Shown piece after piece: positions 9,380 through 17,950 of a stretch of 64,000 nucleotides of DNA (position 1 is its first letter; each line of letters opens with the position of its first letter). The stretch lies in contig NZ_PTJA01000007.1 of assembly GCF_002934545.1 (NCBI RefSeq), forward strand, positions 124,001-188,000, in the 5' to 3' direction. The translations under genes were made by a program, and so were the position numbers. This DNA is from Lacrimispora xylanisolvens. Lineage in GTDB: Bacteria > Bacillota > Clostridia > Lachnospirales > Lachnospiraceae. The notes under the pieces are model-generated. The model was not told where the DNA came from. It made no database searches and worked only from the letters and a program-made list of their open reading frames with translations.

Positions 9380-10305
9380 CACAAACCCTCCCTAAAGTAT
9401 TTTAAAAACAGTTCTTCTGCCTTTTCTTTTAACTCTTTTTCCAGCGCCATATAGTTTTCCATCAAAGCCAATGCCTTGGGCGTAAGCTGGGAAAATCCTC
9501 CCTCCGATCCACCTGACTGTGTATTCAGAAGCGGATACCCCAGCTGGTTTTCTGCGTTTTTTAATAGTTTAAAACCCTTGCTGTAAGACATATTCATCTG
9601 GCGGCATGCAGTCTGCATTGACCCTGCATGCTCAATCAGCCTGAGAAACTGTGCCATGTCGGGGCCAAAAAATACTTCATCTAATTCCAAAGCCAGACTG
9701 ACAGTGGGATGGACTATAGTATGTCCCACAGCCGGATATCGGACAGCATCGTGATCTGTTTCAACCGTTTCGATGATTCCTTTATCGTTCACCAGGATTT
9801 CCTTCATCAGCCCATCTACTTTTTCCTGCCTCAGGGCCCCTCCCAGTCCTCTTTCCCCCCGGTATGTCAGAAGGGCCGGAATCAGATCTTTATGAATCAT
9901 AACGGGATGCCCCCTTCTTCCGTCATATACCGGACAGGAGGCTTTCCCATTGCATTTCATTATGGTTTTAATTGTTTCAGGAAGAAGCAATGGAAATTTA
10001 GGGGGGAGAATTAAAATTCTGTCACACAGATCCTCTATATAGCGAAGACCCATTCCAACACTGTCAAACATCTGGGAGTTTTCATACTCCTCATTTCTTA
10101 AACATATCACCCGTAATTTGGAAATGTGCTTTTCTACTTCCTTTGCATTCTGGCCAGTAATCACCACAATGGGATCAACACCGCATTGCTTTAATGTCAC
10201 TATGATCTTTCTGATCACTGTAGTATGACCAATTGGCAGCAACGGACTAAATCCGTTGGCAGAACGATGATTGCCTGCCGCGGTAATAACAGCACCTGTT
10301 TTCAA
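9379..10305 (-). CDS. MobA-like nucleotidyltransferase fused to ModE-like wHTH
   Basis: 308 residues, TTG start at 10305 with AGGAGG 7 nt upstream. Residues 1 to about 190 are an NTP-transferase-3 (MobA/MocA) domain: it opens KTGAVITAAGNHRSANGFSPLLPIG, keeps RRGHPVMIHKDLIPALL, and ends in the RGLGGAL / ETVETDHD region. The canonical LAGGxSxRMGxxK loop is altered, so catalysis is uncertain. Residues about 205-300 are a ModE/LysR-type winged helix (MAQFLRLIEHAGSMQTACRQMNMSYSKGFKLLKNAENQLGYPLL, then GGSEGGFSQLTPKA). This fusion occurs in clostridial molybdenum-hydroxylase loci. It heads the operon and its own promoter bears a ModE-like box, so autoregulation is likely. No molybdenum enzyme is in the window. 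Confidence 0.82.
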   Translation of the reverse strand: MKTGAVITAAGNHRSANGFSPLLPIGHTTVIRKIIVTLKQCGVDPIVVITGQNAKEVEKHISKLRVICLRNEEYENSQMFDSVGMGLRYIEDLCDRILILPPKFPLLLPETIKTIMKCNGKASCPVYDGRRGHPVMIHKDLIPALLTYRGERGLGGALRQEKVDGLMKEILVNDKGIIETVETDHDAVRYPAVGHTIVHPTVSLALELDEVFFGPDMAQFLRLIEHAGSMQTACRQMNMSYSKGFKLLKNAENQLGYPLLNTQSGGSEGGFSQLTPKALALMENYMALEKELKEKAEELFLKYFREGL

Positions 10306-10320
10306 ACCAATTCCTCCTAC

Positions 10321-10344
10321 CGTTATATTTTTAAAAACATTACG
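10321..10344 (-). promoter_or_regulatory. ModE-like operator
   Basis: Imperfect palindrome on the + strand with arms CGTTATAT and ACATTACG and 8 nt between. Length and left arm resemble E. coli ModE operators. It covers the expected transcription start, 9 nt downstream of the -10. Confidence 0.55.
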
Positions 10345-10352
10345 CTATCCTG

Positions 10353-10381
10353 ATTATAATTGATTGGAAAATATTTGTAAA
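10353..10381 (-). promoter_or_regulatory. Promoter of the molybdate-like ABC operon
   Basis: On the minus strand TTTACA (10381-10376), 17-bp spacer, TATAAT (10358-10353). Confidence 0.8.
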
Positions 10382-10395
10382 CCCGAAAAAGACGC

Positions 10396-10434
10396 AAAAA
10401 TCCCGGAACGAACTTAACTTCGTTCCGGGATTCT
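10396..10434 (-). terminator. Terminator after the NlpC/P60 gene
   Basis: Minus strand stem AATCCCGGAACGAA / TTCGTTCCGGGATT followed by TTTTGCG. Confidence 0.9.
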
Positions 10435-10435
10435 A

Positions 10436-12028
10436 TTAATCTCCCACCATGTTTCTTATCTTCACAGGAGTACGATAATTCCATGTGGAAATCTTTATTC
10501 CGCTTCTCCTGCTGGCAGCATGAACAATCTGCCCGTTACCAATATACATGGCAACATGATTAATCTTTCCGCCGCTGCTGGCATAAAAGAGCAGATCGCC
10601 AGGCTTCATCTCTCCTGATTTAACCGCTTTTCCCATACCTGCCTGGGATCCGGAATAATGAGGAAGACCTACGCCGAATTTTGAATAGATGGACATGGTA
10701 AATCCAGAGCAGTCCGCACCTTTGGTCAGGCTTGTTCCTCCCCATACATAGGGATTGCCTAAAAACTGAAGGGCATAATTAACAATCTGGGTTCTTAAGG
10801 AAGACTGGGCATTGGCTTTTTCTTCCAGGGGTGAGAATTTGATTGCTTCCGGCAGCGCATATCGTACATCAACGTAATCGGTAGATACAAAAGCACTGCT
10901 GTTTTCTTCCAGCTCAATTTCAATCCAGCCATCGATCTGTTTTAATACAGGATATTTCTCGTTATTGGATATCTGTGTCCAGATCTTGGCATCGGTAGAT
11001 GGTTCGGTTCTGGCATTGAGCATGTCAGTATTCACCACTGCCATCAGTTCAGCCACCTGCATGGCCTCATCCTTTGCTGCCTGACCGGTGAGAATAAAAT
11101 CTGACTTCACATAACCGGTTACTTTTCCAGACTGGATCTTATACCAGCCATCACTGGTTGTCTCCAGAATATTACCGGCTGCCTTACTTGGCATCTTGGC
11201 AATAATCTTTCCGTTCTCATTGGGTTCTTCCCTGACATTTAAGTAATTATCCACATCGGAGATACCGATATTTTTATAAAAGTTAAAGACCATGGCCTTT
11301 AAATCCAGCTTCCTGGCTTCATTCATGGAATATTCCAGTTTTACGTAGTCGGAAGACAGATATCCAGTGGGAATCTGCACCCAGCCATCGGTCTGACCCA
11401 CTACTTCATACCGTTCATCGGTCAGTGCCTGTCCTACGACATCGGAATCTTTAGACGGATCTTTTCTGATATTTAAATTGTCAGTCTGCACCACTGCTCT
11501 TAATTTCACCAGATCCTGTGCCTTCTTCTTAGCTTCTTCTCCGGTAATTACAAACTCGGAAGTAATATAACCTTCAATTCCGCCGGAGGAAATCCGGTAC
11601 CAGCCCTGTTTGTTATCCTCTAAAATATCACAGGCACTGTCTCCCTGCAGTTTTCCAATTACATCTGCGTCTGTCCCCGGTTCTTTCCGGACGTTTAAAT
11701 ATCCGCTTACCTGGACGATACCCAGATTCTTATAAGAATTAATGACATCTTCTTTCTCTTTGGCTTCCTGTTCCTTCTGTTGTGATTCCTTTTCAGCTGT
11801 ATCATCAGCAGCCTTTGTTTCAACTGCAAGTGCTTCCGAACCTGTGGCTGCTGCGGGTTTTGCACTTTTTTGCCTGCTTGCAGTAATTCCTGCTGCACCT
11901 GCAACAGACACCAGAAGAATTGCAGAACCTGCGAGTATTAAAATCTTTTTATAATCATTCTTATTACGGTTTTTTTTTGCTTTATCCAAACGGATTATGT
12001 AGTCTTTTTTCTCGTTGTTATTTTCCAT
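10436..12028 (-). CDS. SH3b-repeat NlpC/P60 cell-wall endopeptidase
   Basis: 530 residues from the ATG at 12028 (GGAGAG 10 nt upstream; two in-frame ATGs a few codons earlier are possible). Order: short cytoplasmic tail, one membrane anchor (ILILAGSAILLVSVAGAAGI), an Ala/Glu/Gln-rich linker, four bacterial SH3 domains each starting with a (L/Y)N(V/I/A)R(K/E/T)(E/D)P motif (YLNVRKEPGTD, NLNIRKDPSKD, YLNVREEPNEN, MLNARTEPSTD), and a C-terminal NlpC/P60 domain. Catalytic Cys is in GADCSGFTMS and His in INHVAMYIG with a second in IVHAAS. It would cut peptidoglycan stem peptides outside the membrane, in growth, separation or sporulation. Stand-alone transcription unit. Confidence 0.93.
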   Translation of the reverse strand: MENNNEKKDYIIRLDKAKKNRNKNDYKKILILAGSAILLVSVAGAAGITASRQKSAKPAAATGSEALAVETKAADDTAEKESQQKEQEAKEKEDVINSYKNLGIVQVSGYLNVRKEPGTDADVIGKLQGDSACDILEDNKQGWYRISSGGIEGYITSEFVITGEEAKKKAQDLVKLRAVVQTDNLNIRKDPSKDSDVVGQALTDERYEVVGQTDGWVQIPTGYLSSDYVKLEYSMNEARKLDLKAMVFNFYKNIGISDVDNYLNVREEPNENGKIIAKMPSKAAGNILETTSDGWYKIQSGKVTGYVKSDFILTGQAAKDEAMQVAELMAVVNTDMLNARTEPSTDAKIWTQISNNEKYPVLKQIDGWIEIELEENSSAFVSTDYVDVRYALPEAIKFSPLEEKANAQSSLRTQIVNYALQFLGNPYVWGGTSLTKGADCSGFTMSIYSKFGVGLPHYSGSQAGMGKAVKSGEMKPGDLLFYASSGGKINHVAMYIGNGQIVHAASRRSGIKISTWNYRTPVKIRNMVGD

Positions 12029-12096
12029 TCTGTATTCTCTCTCCATCCTCATATATACATCGATTTACCGATTCAGATTATGAGCTTATCTGCTAC

Positions 12097-12102
12097 AGTA
12101 TA
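12097..12102 (-). promoter_or_regulatory. Possible extended -10 for the NlpC/P60 gene
   Basis: Minus strand TGATATACT, an extended -10, about 70 nt before the start codon; no convincing -35. Confidence 0.4.
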
Positions 12103-12170
12103 TCACAATTTATTACATTTTGCGACAACAGAGTTTCAAAAATTTATTAAGATTGTGTTACGAACCAATT

Positions 12171-12210
12171 AAAAAACAGGACCAGAGGATTTCATTCCTC
12201 CTAAGTCCTG
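12171..12210 (-). terminator. Terminator after the TrpXYZ-type ABC operon
   Basis: Minus strand stem CAGGAC(T)..AGGA / TCCT..GTCCTG followed by TTTTTTAATT. Confidence 0.88.
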
Positions 12211-12219
12211 TTATTCATT

Positions 12220-13017
12220 TTATTTTGCCAGAATCATACGGTCATTGGAAAATTCCTCTCCGCTGGCTTCTTCAAATTTTTTCAGCAGATCTTCCACTTC
12301 CAGTTTTTTCTTTTCCTCTCCGGAAACGTCATAGATGATACGGCCTTCATGCATCATAATCAACCGGTTGCCAATGGAAATGGCATCTTTCATATTATGT
12401 GTAATCATGAGTGTCGTAAGATTCTGTTCCTTTACAATCTCCTGGGTAATATCAAGAACTTTTCTTGCTGTCTTGGGATCCAGTGCAGCCGTATGCTCAT
12501 CTAACAGCAGCAGCTTTGGTTTTTGGAGGGTCGCCATTAAAAGTGTAAGCGCCTGTCTCTGACCACCGGATAACAGTCCCACCTTATTGGTCATACGGTC
12601 CTGAAGTCCAAGCCCAAGCTTTTGAATCGCTTCATAATAAAATGCCTTTTCCTCAGATTTAATTCCCCACGCTAAGCCTCTTGCCTTCCCTCTTCTGTAA
12701 GCAAGTGCCATATTCTCCTGAATCTCCATGCCGGCAGCTGTCCCCATCATAGGGTCCTGAAAGACTCTTCCGATGTACTGTGCTCTTTTATATTCCGGAT
12801 ATCTGGAAATGTTAATTCCGTCAATCTCAATCTTTCCGGAGTCAATGGGATATACGCCGGCAACCATGTTTAACATGGTAGACTTTCCGGCTCCGTTACC
12901 GCCAATGACTGTAACAAAATCTCCCTCATTCAGATGGAGGTTAATGCCATTCAGCGCTTTTTTTTCATTGATTGTATTCTTATTAAAGGTCTTTCTTACA
13001 TTCTTAATATCAAGCAT
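12220..13017 (-). CDS. ABC transporter ATP-binding protein (COG1101 type)
   Basis: 265 residues from the ATG at 13017, selected because GGAGGAG precedes it and the product begins MLDIKNVRKTFNKNT at the normal domain edge; the longer frame only reads back through the permease end. Walker A GGNGAGKST, signature LLSGGQRQ, Walker B LLLLDEH with TAALDP. With the adjoining permease and binding protein it forms a TrpXYZ-like importer. Such systems import tryptophan or other aromatic compounds in streptococci; the substrate here is unproven. Confidence 0.92.
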   Translation of the reverse strand: MLDIKNVRKTFNKNTINEKKALNGINLHLNEGDFVTVIGGNGAGKSTMLNMVAGVYPIDSGKIEIDGINISRYPEYKRAQYIGRVFQDPMMGTAAGMEIQENMALAYRRGKARGLAWGIKSEEKAFYYEAIQKLGLGLQDRMTNKVGLLSGGQRQALTLLMATLQKPKLLLLDEHTAALDPKTARKVLDITQEIVKEQNLTTLMITHNMKDAISIGNRLIMMHEGRIIYDVSGEEKKKLEVEDLLKKFEEASGEEFSNDRMILAK

Positions 13018-13019
13018 GA

Positions 13020-13934
13020 TTATTCTCCTCCTTCTGTGTAAGATTTCTTCAGACGAAGCTTTCTCACTACAACAGGCACGCAAAGAGCCACTGCAACAAT
13101 CGCTGCTGACAACAGTTTCATATCATTGGCATTCATACCCATTCTTAATACCACGGCACGGATTACAAAATAAATCACAGAACCTACCACGGCAGAGGTC
13201 AGCTTGCTTCCAAAGGAACGAAGCCTTCCCATCAGTACCTCACCGATAACAATGGCAGCAAGACCGATAACAATGGCTCCGGTACCCATACCGATATCTG
13301 CATATTTCTGACTCTGGCAGACCAGTCCGCCTGAAATTCCCACCAGTCCATTGCTGATAACAAGTGCCAGAAGCTTGGTCCAGTTGGTATTAACGCCCTG
13401 GGCACGGATCATGGATTCGTTGTTTCCGGTTGCACGCATGGCGCTGCCAATTTCCGTTCCAAAAAACCAGTAAAGAAGCGCAATCATGATCACTGCGATT
13501 CCAATACCGATCACAAGAGAAGCGATCTGTTTATTCAGTCCGGTAAAATCAATAAATCTGGACATAATTGTATCTGTTTTTAAAAGGGGAACGTTACTCT
13601 TCCCTCCCATGATCCGAAGATTAATGGACCATAATCCGATCTGGGTTAATATTCCAGCCAAAATAGCGGGAATTTCAAAGATTGTATGTAACAATCCCGT
13701 TACTGCACCAGCTGCCATTCCTGCAATCGCCGCCACTGCCAGGGCAATCCAGGGATCTACATGAAAGTTAAGTATCATTACGGCGCAGACACAGCCGCCT
13801 AATGCAAAGCTTCCGTCTACCGTCAGATCTGCAATATCAAGCAACTTATAAGTAATATAAACTCCTAATACCATAATCCCCCATAAAACTCCCTGAACTA
13901 CCGCGTCCTGAAGGGATACCAGTAAACCACTCAT
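13020..13934 (-). CDS. ABC transporter permease (COG4120, TrpY-like)
   Basis: 304 residues, about eight or nine hydrophobic segments, of the branched-chain/BMP permease superfamily. Family marks near the N-terminus: GVLWGIMVLGVYITYKLLDIADLTVDGSFALGG, with the coupling region GNNESMIRAQGVNT near residue 170. GGAGG is 8 nt before the ATG. It ends 2 nt before the ATPase gene start, so the two are coupled. A 145-nt gap with an inverted repeat separates it from the binding-protein gene upstream. Confidence 0.92.
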   Translation of the reverse strand: MSGLLVSLQDAVVQGVLWGIMVLGVYITYKLLDIADLTVDGSFALGGCVCAVMILNFHVDPWIALAVAAIAGMAAGAVTGLLHTIFEIPAILAGILTQIGLWSINLRIMGGKSNVPLLKTDTIMSRFIDFTGLNKQIASLVIGIGIAVIMIALLYWFFGTEIGSAMRATGNNESMIRAQGVNTNWTKLLALVISNGLVGISGGLVCQSQKYADIGMGTGAIVIGLAAIVIGEVLMGRLRSFGSKLTSAVVGSVIYFVIRAVVLRMGMNANDMKLLSAAIVAVALCVPVVVRKLRLKKSYTEGGE

Positions 13935-13971
13935 CTATCATTCCTCCGTATGTTTTCTTTTCACAGGCATA

Positions 13972-14017
13972 AATGCCTTACATAAAAAATGTCTGATTCA
14001 TCTTTTATGTAAAGCAT
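13972..14017. repeat. Inverted repeat between binding-protein and permease genes
   Basis: ATGC-C-TTACATAAAA and TTTTATGTAA-A-GCAT face each other across 16 nt. No U-tract follows on the minus strand. It may be an mRNA stabiliser giving more binding protein than permease, as is common in ABC operons. Confidence 0.55.
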
Positions 14018-14079
14018 CTATGGATTACAGGCGGTCGTTTTCCAGGCCGCCTGCTCAATTCTTCCATTTATAATTATTC

Positions 14080-15123
14080 TTATTTCAGACCGGATAAATC
14101 AATCCCCAGTGTCTTTGCTGTTTCTTCGTTTACAGACAGTTTGCACTTCTCAAGGGGAAGATATTCAATGGGCATTTTAGAAACATCTGCACCCTCGGTT
14201 AAGATTTTCACTGCCTGCTTGCCGGTTAAATAACCAAGCTCATAGTAATCAATCCCATACGTTGCAAGTCCGCCTGCTTTTACCATTCCTTCTTCTCCGC
14301 AGATTGTAGGAATTTTATTTTCATTGGCAATCATCGCTACCGTAGTCATACCAGCTGCAATGGTGTTATCTGTGGGAGCATAAATGGCATCTACTTTTCC
14401 AACCATGGAGGTAACAACGGTCTGAATCTCATTGGAACTTGAAACGGTATAATCCACCGCGGTCATTCCAGCCGCTTCAATTGCTTCTTTTGCCATCTTT
14501 GCCTGGATTTCAGAATTGGATTCTGCAGTACAGTAAAGAACACCGACAGTCTTGGCATCTGGAAGAATCTTCTTTAATAATGAGATCTGTTCTTTTACAG
14601 GAGTCAGATCTGAGGTACCGGTAATATTGCCTCCTGGCGCTTCATTGCTTGTAACCAGGTCAGATGCAGCCGGGTCGGTTACAGCGGTTATAAGAACCGG
14701 GATCTCACTGGTTGCGCCTGCTACAGCCTGAGCTGCCGGAGTTGCTATGGCAAGAATTAAATCATCTCCATCATTCACCAGCTTGCTTGCTATGGTCTGG
14801 CAGGTTGGCTGGTCACCGGAAGCATTCTGCTGATCAACGGTATAGTTTAATCCAGCGTCATCAAGGGCCTGAATAAATCCTTTATTAGAAGCATCAAGAG
14901 CCGTATGCTGAACCAGCTGAAGAACTCCGATCTTATACTGTTTTCCATCTGCTGTTTTTGCCGCTGCAGTGGTTGCAGCCTCGCTGGCTTTTTCAGAGCT
15001 CTGCGCTGCGGTTGTGCCAGCCGTTGTCTCTGTTGTTGACGGTGCCTTACCGGAGCATGCAGCAAGGGATAACATCATAACACTTGCAAGAGCCAGGGAT
15101 AATGCTTTCGCTTTCTTTTTCAT
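14080..15123 (-). CDS. ABC substrate-binding lipoprotein (COG2984, TrpX-like)
   Basis: 347 residues. Signal peptide MKKKAKALSLALASVMMLSLAAC with lipobox Cys22-23, a Ser/Thr/Ala-rich linker, then a periplasmic-binding-protein-like I domain (YKIGVLQLVQHTALDASNKGFIQALDDAG; ILAIATPAAQAV; IPVLITAVTDPAAS; YAPTDNTIAAGM). GAGGAG precedes the ATG. COG2984 proteins pair with COG4120 permeases and COG1101 ATPases exactly as here. First gene of the three-gene operon, with a strong promoter at 15175-15203. Confidence 0.9.
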   Translation of the reverse strand: MKKKAKALSLALASVMMLSLAACSGKAPSTTETTAGTTAAQSSEKASEAATTAAAKTADGKQYKIGVLQLVQHTALDASNKGFIQALDDAGLNYTVDQQNASGDQPTCQTIASKLVNDGDDLILAIATPAAQAVAGATSEIPVLITAVTDPAASDLVTSNEAPGGNITGTSDLTPVKEQISLLKKILPDAKTVGVLYCTAESNSEIQAKMAKEAIEAAGMTAVDYTVSSSNEIQTVVTSMVGKVDAIYAPTDNTIAAGMTTVAMIANENKIPTICGEEGMVKAGGLATYGIDYYELGYLTGKQAVKILTEGADVSKMPIEYLPLEKCKLSVNEETAKTLGIDLSGLK

Positions 15124-15174
15124 AATTTCTCTCCTCTTCCTTCTAAAACTTGTCCTGTTAAGAACTTAATTTGT

Positions 15175-15203
15175 ATCATACTACAAAAAATAACCTCCGT
15201 CAA
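15175..15203 (-). promoter_or_regulatory. Promoter of the TrpXYZ-type operon
   Basis: Minus strand TTGACG (15203-15198), 17 bp, TATGAT (15180-15175). Confidence 0.78.
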
Positions 15204-15296
15204 TTTTATTACTTTAAATTTATGTGTTTTTAAAGTGTTAAAGTGCATTTTCGTGATTTTAGACTTATTTTTACCAATATAAGCAGTATTTATTAT

Positions 15297-15333
15297 ACAA
15301 AAAACCGAAGAACATTGGTCCTTCGGTTTTTTT
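15297..15333 (-). terminator. Terminator after yitT-type gene
   Basis: AAAACCGAAG..CTTCGGTTTT stem with runs of T on either strand; 6 nt after the YitT stop on the minus strand. Confidence 0.88.
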
Positions 15334-15338
15334 ATCTT

Positions 15339-16202
15339 TTAACTGGCAAGAAAACCCTTGCCAATAATTTCACTTGAATTAGAAATGAGCACAAATGCTG
15401 ACGGTTCTACATTTCGAATATAATTTCTAAGCTTCAGTGCCTGAGAACGCTTCATCGTTGTAAGAATCACCGTCTTTTTATGATGACTGAAAGCCCCCTG
15501 GGCTTCATATACCGTAGCACTTCGATTGAGGCCATGAATAATATAATCACAAATGGGAGCTGGATCATCACAGATGATGCTGAAACATTTGCAAAGATTC
15601 ATATTCTCAATAACATCGTCAATTACCAGTGATTTAGCCATCAGTCCCAGGGAAGAAAACAGTCCGGTTTCCGGCCCAAAAACAAAATAAGCGATGATCA
15701 CTCCGGTTACATCCACTAATAACAGCACAGTCCCGATGTTAAAGCTGGTATATCGTTTTAGTATCATGGCAATAATATCGGTTCCTCCGCTGGATGCTCC
15801 GATATTAAACAGGATCGCCGTACCAACGCTTGGCAAAAGTATGGCAAAAATCAATTCCAGCAGCGGTTCTTTTGTCAATGGTCCGGAAATCGGGCAAACC
15901 TTTTCCAGAATATATAAGAAAACCGACATCAGGACACTGGCGTAAACAGTCTTAACACCAAAACTTCTTCCTAAAAACAGAAATCCAAGTACAAGCAGTA
16001 CCGTGTTCACAATCGTCGTGAACTGACTTGCTGACCAATGGGTTAATGCGCTGATCACAGTCGCAAGCCCGGTCACACCTCCGAAAGCAAAATTATTGGG
16101 AAATTTAAAAAAGTAAATCCCCACCACCATAATCCAGATACTGAACGTAATCAGTCCATACTCCGTAAGCGTTCTCAGTGTTTTATTTTCTATCTGCTTC
16201 AT
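15339..16202 (-). CDS. YitT family membrane protein (DUF161-DUF2179)
   Basis: 287 residues. Five to six membrane helices make up the first two thirds (including YGLITFSIWIMVVGIYFFKF, GASSGGTDIIAMIL and YFVFGPETGLFSSLG), followed by a soluble DUF2179 domain of about 80 residues (NRSATVYEAQGAFSHHKKTVILTTM). The latter is thought to bind a small ligand. No transport substrate is known. The ribosome site is spaced further than usual (GGAGGGGG about 15 nt upstream). Monocistronic, with a terminator directly after the stop. Confidence 0.9.
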   Translation of the reverse strand: MKQIENKTLRTLTEYGLITFSIWIMVVGIYFFKFPNNFAFGGVTGLATVISALTHWSASQFTTIVNTVLLVLGFLFLGRSFGVKTVYASVLMSVFLYILEKVCPISGPLTKEPLLELIFAILLPSVGTAILFNIGASSGGTDIIAMILKRYTSFNIGTVLLLVDVTGVIIAYFVFGPETGLFSSLGLMAKSLVIDDVIENMNLCKCFSIICDDPAPICDYIIHGLNRSATVYEAQGAFSHHKKTVILTTMKRSQALKLRNYIRNVEPSAFVLISNSSEIIGKGFLAS

Positions 16203-16343
16203 GACTGTTAATATGTCCCCCTCCGGCTCATCAGTCCGGTTCCGTATTCAGTGAACGGAGATTTTCCATCCGTTCCCACTAGAATATAACTCAAAGGGAA
16301 GATAATTACAAACATGATTCTCTCTGATAGTCTCACAGTCTTT

Positions 16344-17861
16344 CTATTGTGACACTGGTTCAAACCCCATACTGGTAAGAAAACGCTTAAATCCGGCTCT
16401 TCCTGCCTCATCGTATTTAAACACACCTGCATCTTCAAGCACCCGTTCAAACACAAGGCCAACCTCTTTTTCTAATATTTCATCCACATTGTCTTTCGTA
16501 AAAGACTGGTACCCTGCACGGAAGGAATCGACCCAGTCAGCATGTTTTTCAATCAACTCATTGCTTCTTATGTCTTTGCCTTCAAGCAGGTATTCTGATA
16601 TAAGATTTAACTCAGACTTCAGTCTTGAAGGAAGCACAGCAAGTCCCATTACTTCAATTAACCCGATGTTTTCTTTCTTAATGTGGTGCAGCTCCTGGTG
16701 AGGATGATAAACTCCGTAAGGCAATTCTTCCGTTGTAATATTATTCCTCAGTACCAGATCAAGTTCGTATTCATCTCCACGTTTTCTTGCAATAGGGGTA
16801 ATGGTGTTATGTGGCTGTCCTTCGGTGTTTGCAAATACAAATAAAGATTCATCGGTATAGGCTCTCCATGCTTCCAGCACTTTTGTCCCAAGTTCTATTA
16901 AATCCTCCGGGTTGCTGCTTCTTGTACGTAATACAGTCATAGGCCATTTCACAATGCCGGCAGTCACATGTTCAAACCCCTTGATGCAAAACAGTTCTTC
17001 CTCCCTGGCTTTCGCCATTGCGAAATCATAATTGCCACCCTGGAAATGGTCGTGGGATAAAATAGATCCTCCAACAATGGGAAGGTCTGCATTAGACCCC
17101 AGAAAATAATGAGGAAACTGTTTTACAAAATCAAATAATTTTACGAAAGTATCTCTTTCGATCTTCATTGGTGTATGTTTTCCATTGAAAACAATACAGT
17201 GTTCATTATAGTAAACGTATGGCGAATATTGAAATCCCCACTGACTGTCATTGATCTTTAAACGAATAATTCTGTGATTGTTTCTGGCAGGATGATCGGT
17301 TCTCCCTGCATACCCCTCATTTTCCATGCAAAGCTGACATTTGGGATAACCGCTTTGTTTTGCAAGCTTCGCAGCTGCGATTGCTTTGGGATCTTTTTCC
17401 GGCTTTGATAAATTGATGGTGATATCCAGATCTCCATATTTGGAAGCAGTCACCCATCTCATATCCTTCTTAATCCGATACCGCCTGATATAATCAGAAT
17501 CCTGGCTCAGCTTATAATAATACTCAGTAGCTGCCTGAGGTGACTGATGATTGTATAATCCCCAGAATCTGGTTTCCACTTCACTTGGTCTTGGCATCAG
17601 GCAGTTCATCAGCTTGGTGTCAAACAAATCCCTGTATGTAGTGCTGTTTTCAGGAATGATACCAGTTTCAAAGGCATAGTCCAGCAGTTCGGCTAACACC
17701 TCCTCCAAATCTATATCCCCCATTTCTTCCTGGGGTTCTTCATACTCGTCCATCCACAATACGTCGAGAATCTGATTTACTGCATAATAACGGTCATCTT
17801 CACTGATCAGCCCTGTATCCAGCCCATAAGTTACCAGTTTCTTAATTGCCTTATCAATCAT
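16344..17861 (-). CDS. galT: UDP-glucose--hexose-1-phosphate uridylyltransferase (class II GalT)
   Basis: 505 residues from the ATG at 17861, which has AGGAGG 9 nt upstream; the two earlier in-frame ATGs have none. Leloir pathway: exchanges UMP between UDP-glucose and galactose-1-phosphate. The nucleotidyl-His motif is SHDHFQGG, the class II counterpart of HPHxQ, with NEHCIVFN, CQLCMENEGY and GVYHPHQELHHIKKENIG also visible. Length is right for the Gram-positive class II enzymes. No galK or galE adjoins. The alpha-galactosidase inside the sigK element (50981-52273) would supply galactose for this enzyme. Confidence 0.95.
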   Translation of the reverse strand: MIDKAIKKLVTYGLDTGLISEDDRYYAVNQILDVLWMDEYEEPQEEMGDIDLEEVLAELLDYAFETGIIPENSTTYRDLFDTKLMNCLMPRPSEVETRFWGLYNHQSPQAATEYYYKLSQDSDYIRRYRIKKDMRWVTASKYGDLDITINLSKPEKDPKAIAAAKLAKQSGYPKCQLCMENEGYAGRTDHPARNNHRIIRLKINDSQWGFQYSPYVYYNEHCIVFNGKHTPMKIERDTFVKLFDFVKQFPHYFLGSNADLPIVGGSILSHDHFQGGNYDFAMAKAREEELFCIKGFEHVTAGIVKWPMTVLRTRSSNPEDLIELGTKVLEAWRAYTDESLFVFANTEGQPHNTITPIARKRGDEYELDLVLRNNITTEELPYGVYHPHQELHHIKKENIGLIEVMGLAVLPSRLKSELNLISEYLLEGKDIRSNELIEKHADWVDSFRAGYQSFTKDNVDEILEKEVGLVFERVLEDAGVFKYDEAGRAGFKRFLTSMGFEPVSQ

Positions 17862-17950
17862 TCTGCTATTCCTCCTGGATTTCATTCCATCTTTTGTCTC
17901 TCCCATTATACCTTTGACAAAGCCTTAACACAATATAATATCTTTCTGAT

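Noticed and set aside
15124-15338. T-box or tryptophan leader before the TrpXYZ-type operon
   Set aside because: No TGGGTGGNACCGCG-like T-box, no leader peptide with Trp codons, and only a plain promoter and an unrelated terminator are visible.
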